Source of the DNA: Gemmobacter caeni
GTDB taxonomy: Bacteria; Pseudomonadota; Alphaproteobacteria; Rhodobacterales; Rhodobacteraceae
Length of the DNA stretch: 64,000 nt
Reading direction: 5' to 3'
NCBI RefSeq assembly: GCF_003054195.1
Contig: NZ_QBKP01000016.1
Location: forward strand, 1-64,000
Shown here: positions 54,728-63,946 of the stretch, piece by piece
Layout: each line of letters opens with the position of its first letter
How positions within the stretch are numbered: position 1 is the first letter of the stretch
Program-made: the position numbers and the translations under genes
The notes under the pieces: model-generated
Told to the model about the DNA's origin: nothing
Seen by the model: only the letters and a program-made list of their open reading frames with translations
Databases searched by the model: none

Positions 54728-57226
54728 ATGAAAACCCATGTCAAAGCCTTGGTCGTCGGCGGCGGCGCCGTCGGTAACGGGATCGCCTATCATCTGGCCA
54801 AAGCGGGCTGGGATACCATGCTGGTGGAACGGGACGAGCTGACCTCGGGCTCCACCTGGCACGCGGCGGGCCTGCTGCCCCTGTTCAACATGAGCTTCGC
54901 CACTACCCACATCCACAAATATTCGGTGGATTTCTACAAGTCGCTGGAGGCTGAAACCGGCCTGAATGCGGGCTTTGCGGTCGTCGGCAACCTGCGCATG
55001 GCGCAGCGCCAGGAGCGCATGGATGAATACATGCTCTATTCCTCGGTGGCCGAAACCGCCGGGGTCTACCATGAATTCCTGTCGCCCAAGGAAATGAAAG
55101 ACCGCTGGCCGCTGCTGAACACCGAAGACCTGATCGGCGCGCTCTATCACCCGCAGGACGGCTATATCAACCCGGCCGATGTGACGCAGGCCATGGCCAA
55201 GGGTGCGCGCCAGCATGGCGCCACCATCGAGCGCAAGGTGCAGGTGGATGGCTACCGCTGGACCGGCTCGGAATGGGTCGTCTCCTGCACCCGCATGATC
55301 GAAAAAGGCGGTATGCTGATCCCGGGCGAAGAAAAGTTCGAGATCGTGGCCGAACATGTGGTCACCGCCACCGGCAACCACGCACAGCGCACCGCGCGCC
55401 TTCTGGGCGTGAAGATCCCGGCCATCCCGGTGGAACACCAGTTCATCGTGACCGAGCCCGATCCGATGCTGCAGGAATACCGCAAGAACAACCCAGAACA
55501 CCCGGTGCTGCGCGACGCCGACGCCAAATGGTATGTCCGCGAAGAGCGCGGCGGCTGGATCCTCGGCCCCTATGAGGCCGGTGCGCCCGCCCGCTTCCTC
55601 TATGACGTGCCGGAATCCTTCCGCGCCGATCTGTTCCCGCTCGATCTGGAACGGATCGAGACGGAATACATGTCGATGATCCACCGCCTGCCCTCGTCGG
55701 AGACCGTCGGCCTGAAAGACGATTTCAACGGCCCGATCTGCTACACCCCCGATGGCAACCCGCTGGTCGGCCCGGTTCCCGGCCTGCGCAATATGTGGAT
55801 CGCGGAAGGCTTCAGCTTCGGCATCACCGCCGCAGGCGGCACCGGCTATTACCTCGCGCAGATGATGACCCAGGGTGAAGCAGAGATCGACATGGCCTCG
55901 CTCGATCCGCGCCGCTATGGCCAGTGGATGACCACCGAGTACGCCGCGCGCAAGAATGAGGAATGCTACGAGCACGTCTTCATCCTGCACCACCCGGATG
56001 AAGAGCGCGAGGCCTGCCGCCCGCTGCGCACCGCCCCGGCTTATGACCGTCAGAAAGAGATGGGCGCGCAATTCGGCCAAGTAAACGGCTGGGATCGTCC
56101 GAACTACTATGGCCCGAAAGATGCACCCGCCTCGTTCGACCATGACAGCCGCTCGTTCCGCCGCGGCGCCTGGTGGCCCTATGCCAAGGCCGAGGCCGAG
56201 GCCGTGCGCAATACCGTCGGCATCATCGACGCCACCGCCTTCACCAAACATCTGGTGCGTGGACCCGGCGCAACGGCCTTCCTCGACCACTTCACCTGCA
56301 ACAAGCTGCCCGCCGTGGGCCGCATCAACCTCACCTATGCGCTGACCGATGCGGGCACTACCCGCACCGAATACACCATCGTCCGGCTGAAGGAGAATGA
56401 ATACTACATCATCTCCGCCGGGGCATGGACTTCGTATGACAGCGACTTCCTGCTGAAATCTGCCGAAGATTTCATGGGGAATGGCGGCGGCTATATCGAC
56501 ATCCACGACGTGACGACCCAATGGGGCGTCTATGCGCTGGCCGGTCCGAATGCCCGCGCCCTGATGAAAGACCTCATCAAGGATGCCGACCCGGAAACCG
56601 CGCTGTCGAACAAGCGCTTCCCCTGGCTGTCCTATCGCGACATCGAGCTGGGTATGTGCCCGATCCGCGCGATCCGCGTGGCCTATACCGGCGAACTGGG
56701 TTGGGAACTGCACTACCCGATCGAGTTCGGCCGCTACCTCTGGGATCTGCTGTGGTCGGTGGGTGAAAAGCACGGCCTGAAAGGTGTCGGGGCCCGCGCG
56801 CAGAACTGGCTGCGTCAGGAGAAATCCTATCGCGCCTTCGGCAACGAACTGGGCCGCGACGCAACCCCGCTGGAAGCCGCACTGGACCGCTTTGTCGATC
56901 TGTCGAAAGACTTCCGTGGCAAGCAGGCGATGCTCGACACTGGCATCCGTTCGAAATGCGTCACCCTGCTGATCGATGGGCCGGATGATACCGACCCGTG
57001 GGGTAAGGAAGCGATCCTGAAAGACGGCGTGAAAGTGGGCCGTCTGACCTCGGGCGGCTATTCGGTGGCCTTCGGCAAGCAGATCGGCATGGGCTATGTC
57101 AGCCCCGAACTGGCCGAAGTCGGTACGAAGCTGAAGGTGAAGATGCTGCTGAAGGAATGGGACGCGGTGGTCGTCGAAGACAGCCCCTTCGACCCGAAGA
57201 ACGAGCGCATCCGCGTCAACGGCTGA
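54728..57226 (+). CDS. FAD-dependent dehydrogenase with GcvT domain (dimethylglycine/sarcosine type)
   Basis: Encodes 832 residues. The N-terminal half (about 1-390) is a DAO-type FAD domain with VVGGGAVGNGIAYHLAKAGW and STWHAAGLLP, where the His often binds FAD covalently. The C-terminal half (about 400-832) is a folate-binding GcvT domain (ALAGPNARALM, YTGELGWELHYP, SGGYSVAFGKQIGMGYV). Such enzymes take a methyl group from dimethylglycine or sarcosine and pass it to tetrahydrofolate. The exact amine is not decidable. Confidence 0.9.
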   Translation: MKTHVKALVVGGGAVGNGIAYHLAKAGWDTMLVERDELTSGSTWHAAGLLPLFNMSFATTHIHKYSVDFYKSLEAETGLNAGFAVVGNLRMAQRQERMDEYMLYSSVAETAGVYHEFLSPKEMKDRWPLLNTEDLIGALYHPQDGYINPADVTQAMAKGARQHGATIERKVQVDGYRWTGSEWVVSCTRMIEKGGMLIPGEEKFEIVAEHVVTATGNHAQRTARLLGVKIPAIPVEHQFIVTEPDPMLQEYRKNNPEHPVLRDADAKWYVREERGGWILGPYEAGAPARFLYDVPESFRADLFPLDLERIETEYMSMIHRLPSSETVGLKDDFNGPICYTPDGNPLVGPVPGLRNMWIAEGFSFGITAAGGTGYYLAQMMTQGEAEIDMASLDPRRYGQWMTTEYAARKNEECYEHVFILHHPDEEREACRPLRTAPAYDRQKEMGAQFGQVNGWDRPNYYGPKDAPASFDHDSRSFRRGAWWPYAKAEAEAVRNTVGIIDATAFTKHLVRGPGATAFLDHFTCNKLPAVGRINLTYALTDAGTTRTEYTIVRLKENEYYIISAGAWTSYDSDFLLKSAEDFMGNGGGYIDIHDVTTQWGVYALAGPNARALMKDLIKDADPETALSNKRFPWLSYRDIELGMCPIRAIRVAYTGELGWELHYPIEFGRYLWDLLWSVGEKHGLKGVGARAQNWLRQEKSYRAFGNELGRDATPLEAALDRFVDLSKDFRGKQAMLDTGIRSKCVTLLIDGPDDTDPWGKEAILKDGVKVGRLTSGGYSVAFGKQIGMGYVSPELAEVGTKLKVKMLLKEWDAVVVEDSPFDPKNERIRVNG

Positions 57227-57247
57227 TCCGCCCTCCCCCAGACCAGA

Positions 57248-57276
57248 AGGCCGCCTGCAACACGGGCGGCCTTTTT
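57248..57276 (+). terminator. Rho-independent terminator of the FAD/GcvT gene
   Basis: AGGCCGCC and GGCGGCCT arms surround a nine-base loop and are followed by TTTTT. It begins 21 bases after the stop. Confidence 0.92.
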
Positions 57277-57321
57277 CATCGTGTCCCTGCCCGGCGGCGG
57301 GCGAGATCCCCGGCCGCGCAT

Positions 57322-57370
57322 GAGTATTTTTGCAAGGAGCAAGATGGCTTTGCTTCTTGCCCAAATACTC
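57322..57370. repeat. Composite extragenic palindrome, copy 3
   Basis: GAGTATTTTTGCAAGGAGCAA (57322-57342) pairs with its near-complement TTGCTTCTTGCCCAAATACTC (57350-57370). It shares the core GAGTATTT...CAAG.AG with the elements at 11777 and 33692. It lies between convergent genes and may end the GH25 transcript. Confidence 0.78.
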
Positions 57371-57399
57371 ACGGCACGACAGACAGACCGGGCGCCTCG

Positions 57400-58203
57400 T
57401 CAGGGTTGCGCGCGTTTGGCGAGCCAGTCGGCCCAGGCGGCCTCGCCCCCGGCAAAGACGTTGATATCCACAGCACCGGCGATGCCTGGCACCTGACCCG
57501 TCGAGGTATATTGCCAGAAGGCCCAGTGCTGCCCCGGATAGCGGTCGGAAGGATGGGCCGCGACCGAACGCAGCCAGAAATCCACGCCCCTGAGCTTCCA
57601 AAGCTGGTTGTCCTCGTAGAAATCGACGGTGGTGTAGAGGATCGGTGCCGTGCCGTAATGCTGCGTGAACATGCGGATCAGCACATCTGCATCGGCGCGG
57701 ATTTCGGTGGCCGGACGGCGGATCGTGCAGGTCGGACTTGTCGGCGTCCATTCCATGTCGATCACCGGCGGCAAATCGCCCGAGCGGCGCGGCACATGGC
57801 GGAAGAACCAGCGTGCCTGCTCTTCCGGGACGCGGCAATGATAGAAGAAGTGATAGGCACCGCGCCGCACCCCTGCGCGGGCCGCCCCGCGCCAGTGACT
57901 GTCGAACATCTCGTCCACCCGATCGCCGCCTTCGGTGGCCTTGATGAAGGCAAAGTTCACCCCGTTGGCGCGCGCCGTCTGCCAGTCGATGCTGGTCTGG
58001 AAGCGCGCGGCGTCGATTCCGTGCACGCTGTGGCGACGGATGGCCGAGGCCAGTTCTGGGTGGGGCTGCGCATCGCCAAAATTCGGCGCGGTCACCGCAC
58101 CGGCAGGGACCGGGGCCACGGTCCGGCCTTGGGGTGAAGGGGCGCCACCGCAGGCGGCAAGCAGGGAAAGGCAGGCAAACAGGACAAGCGGGCGCCGCAG
58201 CAT
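57400..58203 (-). CDS. GH25-type muramidase lipoprotein
   Basis: Encodes 267 residues. The lipobox LLAAC (Cys18) marks a lipoprotein. VHGIDAARFQTSIDW, FAFIKATEG, GAYHFFY and the catalytic VIDMEW (D-x-E) are GH25 lysozyme marks. It cuts peptidoglycan between MurNAc and GlcNAc from the membrane-anchored side. Confidence 0.92.
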   Translation of the reverse strand: MLRRPLVLFACLSLLAACGGAPSPQGRTVAPVPAGAVTAPNFGDAQPHPELASAIRRHSVHGIDAARFQTSIDWQTARANGVNFAFIKATEGGDRVDEMFDSHWRGAARAGVRRGAYHFFYHCRVPEEQARWFFRHVPRRSGDLPPVIDMEWTPTSPTCTIRRPATEIRADADVLIRMFTQHYGTAPILYTTVDFYEDNQLWKLRGVDFWLRSVAAHPSDRYPGQHWAFWQYTSTGQVPGIAGAVDINVFAGGEAAWADWLAKRAQP

Positions 58204-58287
58204 TATAACCTCTGTGGAAACGACTGGCCTGCATCGTTGCCGATGAGGGCCGTATTGTCCACGCGGCTTTTCTGCGGCGCCGGAGGG

Positions 58288-58629
58288 TCAGCCGAGGTTC
58301 GCCAACTCGTCCCAGCAGGCCAGCGCATGTGCGGCATACATCACCGCAGGGCCGCCGCCCATCTGGATCGACATGGCCATTACATCGCTCAGTTCTTCGC
58401 GCGTGCCACCCGCCTTCATCAGCGCCTCGACATGGAAACTGATGCAGGGCTCACAGCGCTGCGAGATGGCGATGCCGATGGCGACATATTCCTTTTCCTT
58501 CACCCCCAGCGGGCCGTTTTCCTTGGCCGCCCTGGAAAGTTGAGCGAAGCCCTGCATGGTTTCGGGGATGGCCTTGTTCATCACGCGCAATTCGCCGCGC
58601 ATGCTGTCGATCTTTGCCTTGTAACTCAT
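58288..58629 (-). CDS. AhpD-like carboxymuconolactone decarboxylase-family protein
   Basis: Encodes 113 residues. The AhpD-type motif CEPCISFH (C-x-x-C-x-x-x-H) is seen, within the helical CMD fold. AhpD-like members act as thiol peroxidase partners or reductants. Its promoter region shares a 13-base element with the sqr promoter, so a link to sulfide or peroxide response is possible. Confidence 0.87.
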   Translation of the reverse strand: MSYKAKIDSMRGELRVMNKAIPETMQGFAQLSRAAKENGPLGVKEKEYVAIGIAISQRCEPCISFHVEALMKAGGTREELSDVMAMSIQMGGGPAVMYAAHALACWDELANLG

Positions 58630-58692
58630 GTCGTGCTCCTGACTTGCTGTCAGGGCCATGCCATGCGGGCCGGGGCCGCGCCTTGACACATA

Positions 58693-59319
58693 TCAAATCA
58701 TGAATGTGACAAGTGCCAGATTGTTCGCGGGCATTTCATGCCATTGCAGATCATGGCCGTGGCTGCGCAACTGATCTGCCACCCAGCCGAGATCCTTGTA
58801 TCCGATGGCCGGATCCTGCGCGCGCAGCGAAGCATGGAAGGCTGCGTCGCCGGGGCTGGTGGTCTGGCCTTCGCGCAGGAAGGGGCCGTAGATCACCAGA
58901 CGCGGCGCCACCGCAGCAAGGCCCGCCAGCACCGCTGCGGCCTGTGTATCGGAGATCAGGTGCAACAGGTTCACAACCAGCGCCGCATCGAAGCGGCCCA
59001 TGTCCCGGTGCCAGCCGGGCCGTCCGGCATCCAACACAAGGGGCGGCGCGATGCGGTCCTGCCCGGCCGACCAGGCGCGGATCGAGGTCAGGTTCTCCGG
59101 GTTCAGATCGCTGGGCTGCCAGTGCCAGCCGGGAAGGCCATCGCTGAAGGCACGGGCGTGCTGGCCGGTGCCGGAGGCAAGCTCCAGCATCCGGCCTTCG
59201 GGCGGCAGCACCTGTTGCAGCAGCGCAAGGATCGGCCCCGCGTTGCGCACGGCGGAAGGCGCGTGGCGGCGCCCCTCGGCATCGGTATCCGCGCCGCTGT
59301 CGGGCAGGCGCAGGCTCAT
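58693..59319 (-). CDS. DUF938 SAM-dependent methyltransferase-like protein
   Basis: Encodes 208 residues. LELASGTGQHARAF is the SAM site and WQPSDLNPENLTSI the next acidic strand, typical of DUF938. VVNLLHLI and VIYGPFL follow. Substrate unknown. The start overlaps the DAO-type gene stop by 4 bases, and its 3' end contains the promoter-like element for the AhpD-like gene. Confidence 0.88.
   Translation of the reverse strand: MSLRLPDSGADTDAEGRRHAPSAVRNAGPILALLQQVLPPEGRMLELASGTGQHARAFSDGLPGWHWQPSDLNPENLTSIRAWSAGQDRIAPPLVLDAGRPGWHRDMGRFDAALVVNLLHLISDTQAAAVLAGLAAVAPRLVIYGPFLREGQTTSPGDAAFHASLRAQDPAIGYKDLGWVADQLRSHGHDLQWHEMPANNLALVTFMI
58700..58712 (-). promoter_or_regulatory. Shared 13-base element before the AhpD-like gene
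   Basis: On the minus strand TTGTCACATTCAT is identical in 12 of 13 positions with the element before sqr at 61788-61800. TTGTCA could be a -35 box and ATTCAT part of an operator overlapping the spacer. It lies 71 bases before the start, inside the end of the DUF938 gene. Confidence 0.55.
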
Positions 59320-60392
59320 GCGAAGCGTGTGGGCGAAAGGCGCGCGGCCAGATCGGCCCCGACATCCGGCGCGGTGCCACCCAGCAGCGCCGCCACCAGC
59401 CGCGCGGCGGCGGGCGAGGTCTGGAAACCGTAGCCACCCTGCCCCGCCAGCCAGAAAAAGGCGGGCTCCGCCGGGTCCGGCCCAATGACCGGCACCCGGT
59501 CGGGCGAGAAGGTGCGCAGGCCCGCCCAGTTGGCCAGTGGCCGGGTCACGGGCTCGGTCACCATCTCCTCATACCGGGCCAGTCCTTCGGCCAGAACCAT
59601 GTCATCAGCCCAGGCATCCTGCGGTGCCAGCGGGTCTTCCTCGGCCGGTGAGACGATCAGCGCCCCGGCATCAGGCTTGGCATACCAGCTTTCACCGCAG
59701 CCAAACAGCATCGGCCAGCGCGAGATGTCACGCGCGCCGGGTGCCGCGATCCGCGCCATCGACCGGCGCAGAGGCGTGAAGCCCGGATCACGCAGACCCG
59801 CCATTCCCGCCACCTGCCCGACCCAGGCGCCTGCGGCATTGATCAAGACGCGCGCGGCAATCTCGCCCATCGCGGTGGTCACATGCCACAACCCGCCCGC
59901 GCGACGGAGAGCGCTGACCGGGCTGGAGGTGCGCAACTCGCCACCCCCCGCCTTCAGGCGGCGGATATGGCCCTGGATCAGCAGATCGGTGTCGATGTCC
60001 CAGGCATGGCTCGCGGTGGCCGCGAAGGCCACGGTCGCCGGGTTAAGGATCGGCACGATACCGCACGCCGCCTCGACCCCGATTTCCTCAAGCTGAAAGC
60101 CCGCCAGATCACGGTCGAAAGTGGCGCGCTGATCCGCCTTTGCCAGAATCATCAGCCCGCGTTCCGACAGGATGCCCGGCAGCGCACGGAATGCCGCTTC
60201 CGACGCCAGCGACAGCTCCGCCACCGGCGGCAGGCCATAGCGCGGTTCATAAAGTGCTGCGGAGCGGCCAGAGGCGTGATGCGCAGGATGCGCCTCGCGT
60301 TCCAGCACCAGAACCGAGCCAAGCGCCGCCAGCTCGGCGGCTACGGAAAGACCGGCGATCCCGGCCCCGATGATCAGGAAATCATATGTCAT
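59316..60392 (-). CDS. DAO-type FAD oxidoreductase
   Basis: Encodes 358 residues. GAGIAGLSVAAELAALG is the FAD loop and NAAGAWVG and GQGGYGFQTSPAAA are DAO family marks. It resembles D-amino-acid or D-arginine dehydrogenases. The substrate is unknown. It overlaps the DUF938 gene. Confidence 0.85.
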   Translation of the reverse strand: MTYDFLIIGAGIAGLSVAAELAALGSVLVLEREAHPAHHASGRSAALYEPRYGLPPVAELSLASEAAFRALPGILSERGLMILAKADQRATFDRDLAGFQLEEIGVEAACGIVPILNPATVAFAATASHAWDIDTDLLIQGHIRRLKAGGGELRTSSPVSALRRAGGLWHVTTAMGEIAARVLINAAGAWVGQVAGMAGLRDPGFTPLRRSMARIAAPGARDISRWPMLFGCGESWYAKPDAGALIVSPAEEDPLAPQDAWADDMVLAEGLARYEEMVTEPVTRPLANWAGLRTFSPDRVPVIGPDPAEPAFFWLAGQGGYGFQTSPAAARLVAALLGGTAPDVGADLAARLSPTRFA

Positions 60393-60425
60393 GGGGGCGC
60401 AGAGTAACCGCCCGTCCGGTAAAGA

Positions 60426-60449
60426 AAAGGGGGCTTGAAGCCCCCCTTT
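60426..60449 (-). terminator. Rho-independent terminator of sqr
   Basis: GGGGGC and GCCCCC pair around a TTCAA loop; on the minus strand the hairpin is followed by TTTTCTTT. It begins a few bases after the sqr stop, so sqr is its own transcript. Confidence 0.92.
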
Positions 60450-60452
60450 CGG

Positions 60453-61736
60453 TCAGCCTTTCTGTGGCGCCTTCAGCTTGTCGATACCCAACATCTTCAT
60501 CGCGGCTTTTTCGTAATAGGGCTCTGACGTGCCCTTGCGCAGCTTGCGGATGAAGTATTTCTCGAAACCGATCTTGGCCAGATGCACCCATTTGCCACTG
60601 GAGGACCAATTGACGTTGCGCGGCGGGATCTGCGGCTGCGCAACAAAGGCAATGCCACTGTCACCGAAATCGGCCAGACATACGGCATTCCAGGTGCCAA
60701 CCTGATCCGGCTCTTTCCCGCGCACCAGATTGCCGATGTTATGCGCCGTCGCCGTCACCATACTTTCGATCATGAATCCGGTCTTGGGCACGCCACAGGG
60801 CACCGGCGTCGGCCCCATCGGCGGGATGGCGACGCAAACACCGACGGCAAAGACATTGGGGAATTTCGGGTTGCGCTGATACTTGTCGACGATGGTGAAG
60901 CCACGCGGGTTGCTCAGCCCCTCGATCCCCGAAACCGCCGAGATGCCGCGGAAGGCGGGCAGCATCATGGCAAAGCCGAAGGGCATGTCCTTCTCGGCCT
61001 TCACGCTGCCATCGTCGGCGATTTCCTCGACGATCATCTTGCCGTCCTCGACCTTCTTCACCCGCGAGGAGGTCATCCATTTGACGTGCTTGCCGCGCAT
61101 CTCGGATTCCAGCAAACCCTTGGTGTCGCCCACCCCGTCCAGCCCCAGATGCCCGACATAGGGTTCCGGGGTGATGAAGGTCATCGGCACCTGATCGCGG
61201 ATCTTGCGGCGGCGCAGTTCGGTTTCAAGGATGAACAGAAACTCATAGGCCGGACCGAAGCAACTTGCCCCCTGCGCGGCGCCGACGATGATCGGGGCGG
61301 GGTTCTTGCAGAATTCCTCGAACCGTTCGCGCGCCTTCAGCGCGTGATCGACGTGGCAGACCGACTGCGTATGCCCCTCGGGGCCAAATCCCTCGATCTC
61401 GTCAAAGGCAAGCTCGGGGCCGGTGGCGATGACCAGATAGTCATAGCTGATCGAAGTGCCGTCGATCAGGTCGACGCGGTTTTCCTGCGGATGCACCTTC
61501 TCGGCGGCGACGGGTTTGAAGGCAATCCCCTTCTTCGCCATGGTCGGGGCGAGATCGACCGTGATGTCATCCCGTTCGCGCCAGCCCACCGCGATCCAGG
61601 GGTTCGAGGGCACGAAGTGATAGGTCGGCTCTTTGGTGATCACGGTCACGGTATCTTCCGGCCGGATCTGATCTTTCAATTCGTAAGCCATGATGGCGCC
61701 GCCAAGTCCCGCGCCCAGAACGACGATATGAGCCAT
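60453..61736 (-). CDS. sqr: Sulfide:quinone reductase
   Basis: Encodes 427 residues. The FAD loop GAGLGGAIMAYEL is at the N-terminus. Redox cysteines corresponding to the three of type I SQR are C127 (SVCHVDH), C159 (GASCFGP) and C353 (AVCLADFG). The enzyme oxidises sulfide to polysulfide or sulfane sulfur and reduces quinone at the membrane. No sox cluster is nearby, so detoxification is more likely than growth on sulfide. Confidence 0.9.
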   Translation of the reverse strand: MAHIVVLGAGLGGAIMAYELKDQIRPEDTVTVITKEPTYHFVPSNPWIAVGWRERDDITVDLAPTMAKKGIAFKPVAAEKVHPQENRVDLIDGTSISYDYLVIATGPELAFDEIEGFGPEGHTQSVCHVDHALKARERFEEFCKNPAPIIVGAAQGASCFGPAYEFLFILETELRRRKIRDQVPMTFITPEPYVGHLGLDGVGDTKGLLESEMRGKHVKWMTSSRVKKVEDGKMIVEEIADDGSVKAEKDMPFGFAMMLPAFRGISAVSGIEGLSNPRGFTIVDKYQRNPKFPNVFAVGVCVAIPPMGPTPVPCGVPKTGFMIESMVTATAHNIGNLVRGKEPDQVGTWNAVCLADFGDSGIAFVAQPQIPPRNVNWSSSGKWVHLAKIGFEKYFIRKLRKGTSEPYYEKAAMKMLGIDKLKAPQKG

Positions 61737-61787
61737 GCCTGACTTCCTCCCGATTTGCATGCTGGCGTATACAACATATAATCATAT

Positions 61788-61800
61788 ATGAATTTGACAA
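61788..61800 (-). promoter_or_regulatory. Shared 13-base element before sqr
   Basis: On the minus strand TTGTCAAATTCAT is followed by an AT-rich dyad (TCATATATGA). It is 52 bases before the sqr start. The ATTC motif in an AT dyad resembles sites of BigR/SqrR-type sulfide sensors in outline only. See the partner at 58700. Confidence 0.6.
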
Positions 61801-61825
61801 ATAAAAACTTCGGCGCGCCAGACAA

Positions 61826-61850
61826 AAGGCCCGCCAGAACGGCGGGCCTT
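61826..61850 (-). terminator. Terminator of the BMP gene
   Basis: AAGGCCCGCC and GGCGGGCCTT arms with a five-base loop are followed on the minus strand by a short TTTT. It lies about 30 bases after the BMP stop. Confidence 0.88.
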
Positions 61851-61878
61851 TCCGGGTCTTTTCGTCGCAGGGGCGCGA

Positions 61879-62964
61879 TTACTTCGGAATATCGCCCTTG
61901 ATGCCCTCGACATAGAAGCCCATGCCCAGCAAGTCGCCATCCGGCGCGGTCTGCCCTTCGGCCAGCCAGGCAGAGCCGTCCTGCTTGTTGATCGGGCCGG
62001 TGAACGGATGGTAGGTGCCCGCCGCGATATCGTCGCGCAGCTTTTCGGCCTCGGCCTTCACATCAGCTGGAATCGCATCGGTGATCTCGCCAATCTGCAC
62101 CTCGCCGCCGGCGATGCCTTCCCAGGCATCCTGCTGTTCATAGGTGCCATCCATCAGCGCGCCAACGCGCTTGACGTAATAGGGCGCCCAGTTGTCGATG
62201 ATCGACGACACGCGCGGGCTGGGCTTGTATTCGGTCATGTCCGAAGCCTGACCGAAGCCGATGACCTTGCCGCCTGCCTTGGCAGCCTCGGCCAGCGGCG
62301 CGGTGGAATCGGTGTGGCTGGCAATGACATCCACGCCCTGCTCGATCATCGCCTTGGCGGCATCGGCCTCTTTCGCCGGGTCGAACCAGGTGAAGGCCCA
62401 GACAACGGTCAGTTCGACATCCGGATTCACCTTCTTGGCATGCAGGTAATAGCTGTTGATACCCATGATCACTTCGGGGATCGGGAACGAGCCGATATAG
62501 CCGATCTTGTTGGTTTTGGTCATCCGGCCCGCGATGACGCCCTGCACCGCCCGGCCTTCATAGAAACGCGCGTTGTAGGTCGAGACATTGGGCGATTCCC
62601 GCTTGAAGCCGGTGGCATGTTCGAACTTCACGTTCGGGAATTTCTTCGCCACCGCATTGGTCGGGTCCATATAGCCGAACGAGGTGGTGAAGATGATGTC
62701 GCAGCCACCCAGCGCCATCTGGGTCAGCACACGCTCGGCATCCGCGCCTTCGGGCACGTTTTCCTGCCAGGCGATTTCCACCTTGTCACCATAGGCTTCC
62801 TGCACGGCAAGCGCACCCTGATGGTGCTGATAGGTCCAGCCGCCGTCGCCGATCGGGCCGACATAGACGAAGCAGGCCTTGGTCTTGTCCTGAGCGGAGG
62901 CCGCGCCGCCGAAGGCCAGCGAAAGGCCCAGCGCCGCCGTGGCAAGAAGATGTCTGCGGTTCAT
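61879..62964 (-). CDS. BMP-family nucleoside/purine-binding protein of an ABC importer
   Basis: Encodes 361 residues with a signal peptide (cut near ASAQ, residue 25). FVYVGPIGDGGWTYQHHQGA, TSFGYMDPT and KIGYIGSFPIPEVIMGINSY are BMP (Med/PnrA-like) marks. Such proteins bring nucleosides or purines to the two permeases just upstream. The urate genes 20 kb away would process imported purines. Confidence 0.92.
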   Translation of the reverse strand: MNRRHLLATAALGLSLAFGGAASAQDKTKACFVYVGPIGDGGWTYQHHQGALAVQEAYGDKVEIAWQENVPEGADAERVLTQMALGGCDIIFTTSFGYMDPTNAVAKKFPNVKFEHATGFKRESPNVSTYNARFYEGRAVQGVIAGRMTKTNKIGYIGSFPIPEVIMGINSYYLHAKKVNPDVELTVVWAFTWFDPAKEADAAKAMIEQGVDVIASHTDSTAPLAEAAKAGGKVIGFGQASDMTEYKPSPRVSSIIDNWAPYYVKRVGALMDGTYEQQDAWEGIAGGEVQIGEITDAIPADVKAEAEKLRDDIAAGTYHPFTGPINKQDGSAWLAEGQTAPDGDLLGMGFYVEGIKGDIPK

Positions 62965-63016
62965 TCGGTTGCTCCCTGTAGCATCGGGCATTGCGCCCGG
63001 GTTGATCGTGGCCGGC

Positions 63017-63946
63017 TCAACGCGCGGCGTGGAAATTCTGACCAAGGCTCGCCGGCGCGTTCAGCGCCGCCCGGCCCCGGCCCGAGGACATGATGACCAG
63101 CACGAGAATGGTTATCAGATAAGGCGACATCGACAAGTATTCGACCGGAATGCCTGAACCCGCCGCCTGAAGATTGAGCTGGAGCACCGTGATGCCGCCG
63201 AAAAGCCAGGCCCCCAGCAGCACGCGCCACGGACGCCAGCTCGCGAAGACCACGATGGCCAGGGCGATCCAGCCCGCGCCCGCGGTGATACCGTCGGTCC
63301 ACTGCGGCACGCGCACGAGGCTGATATAAGCGCCGCCCAGACCCGCCATGGCACCGCCGAACAGGATGGCCAGCACCCGGATGCGCCGCACCTTGTAGCC
63401 CAGCGCATGTGCCGCTTCGTGGCTTTCGCCCACGGCGCGCAGAATCAGCCCGCCCCGCGCATTGCGCAGGAATATCCAGACTGCCGCCACCGCCAGAACC
63501 GACAGATAGACCAGCGGGTCATGGCCAAAGATCACCCGGCCGAAGAACGGGATGTCGGCCAGCGGCCCGAAGGGCACGGCGCCGGTATGCGGCGGTTTGA
63601 TCCCCACATAGCCCTGCCCCAGCAGCGACGACAGCCCCAGCCCGAACAGCGTCAGCGCCAGACCCGAGGCCACCTGATTGGCCTGCATGACCTGCGTCAG
63701 CAGCGCGAAGAGCAGGCTCAGCCCGGCCCCTCCCGCCGCCCCGCCCAGAAAGCCCAGCGCCGGGCTGCCGGTGACGACGGCGGTGATGAAGCCGCAGACC
63801 GCGCCCATGATCATCATCCCCTCGACCCCGAGGTTCAGAACGCCCGCCTTCTCCACCACCAGCTCGCCGGTAGCCGCCAGAAGGATCGGCACCGAAGCCA
63901 CCATCAGCGAGGCGATCAGCAGGGCAGGATCAATACCTCCGAACAT
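63017..63946 (-). CDS. ABC importer permease (BMP system, second permease)
   Basis: Encodes 309 residues with about 8-9 membrane helices. ATGELVVEKAGVLNLGVEGMM is the family mark (in part), and RAVGESHEAAHALGY is the EAA-type loop contacting the ATPase. The start overlaps the stop of the previous permease gene (TGATG), and the BMP gene follows 52 bases later. Confidence 0.92.
   Translation of the reverse strand: MFGGIDPALLIASLMVASVPILLAATGELVVEKAGVLNLGVEGMMIMGAVCGFITAVVTGSPALGFLGGAAGGAGLSLLFALLTQVMQANQVASGLALTLFGLGLSSLLGQGYVGIKPPHTGAVPFGPLADIPFFGRVIFGHDPLVYLSVLAVAAVWIFLRNARGGLILRAVGESHEAAHALGYKVRRIRVLAILFGGAMAGLGGAYISLVRVPQWTDGITAGAGWIALAIVVFASWRPWRVLLGAWLFGGITVLQLNLQAAGSGIPVEYLSMSPYLITILVLVIMSSGRGRAALNAPASLGQNFHAAR

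Noticed and set aside
54707-58234. 1175-codon open frame on the minus strand
   Set aside because: It is antisense to the FAD/GcvT dehydrogenase, whose motifs are clear; long antisense frames are common in DNA with very GC-rich third positions.
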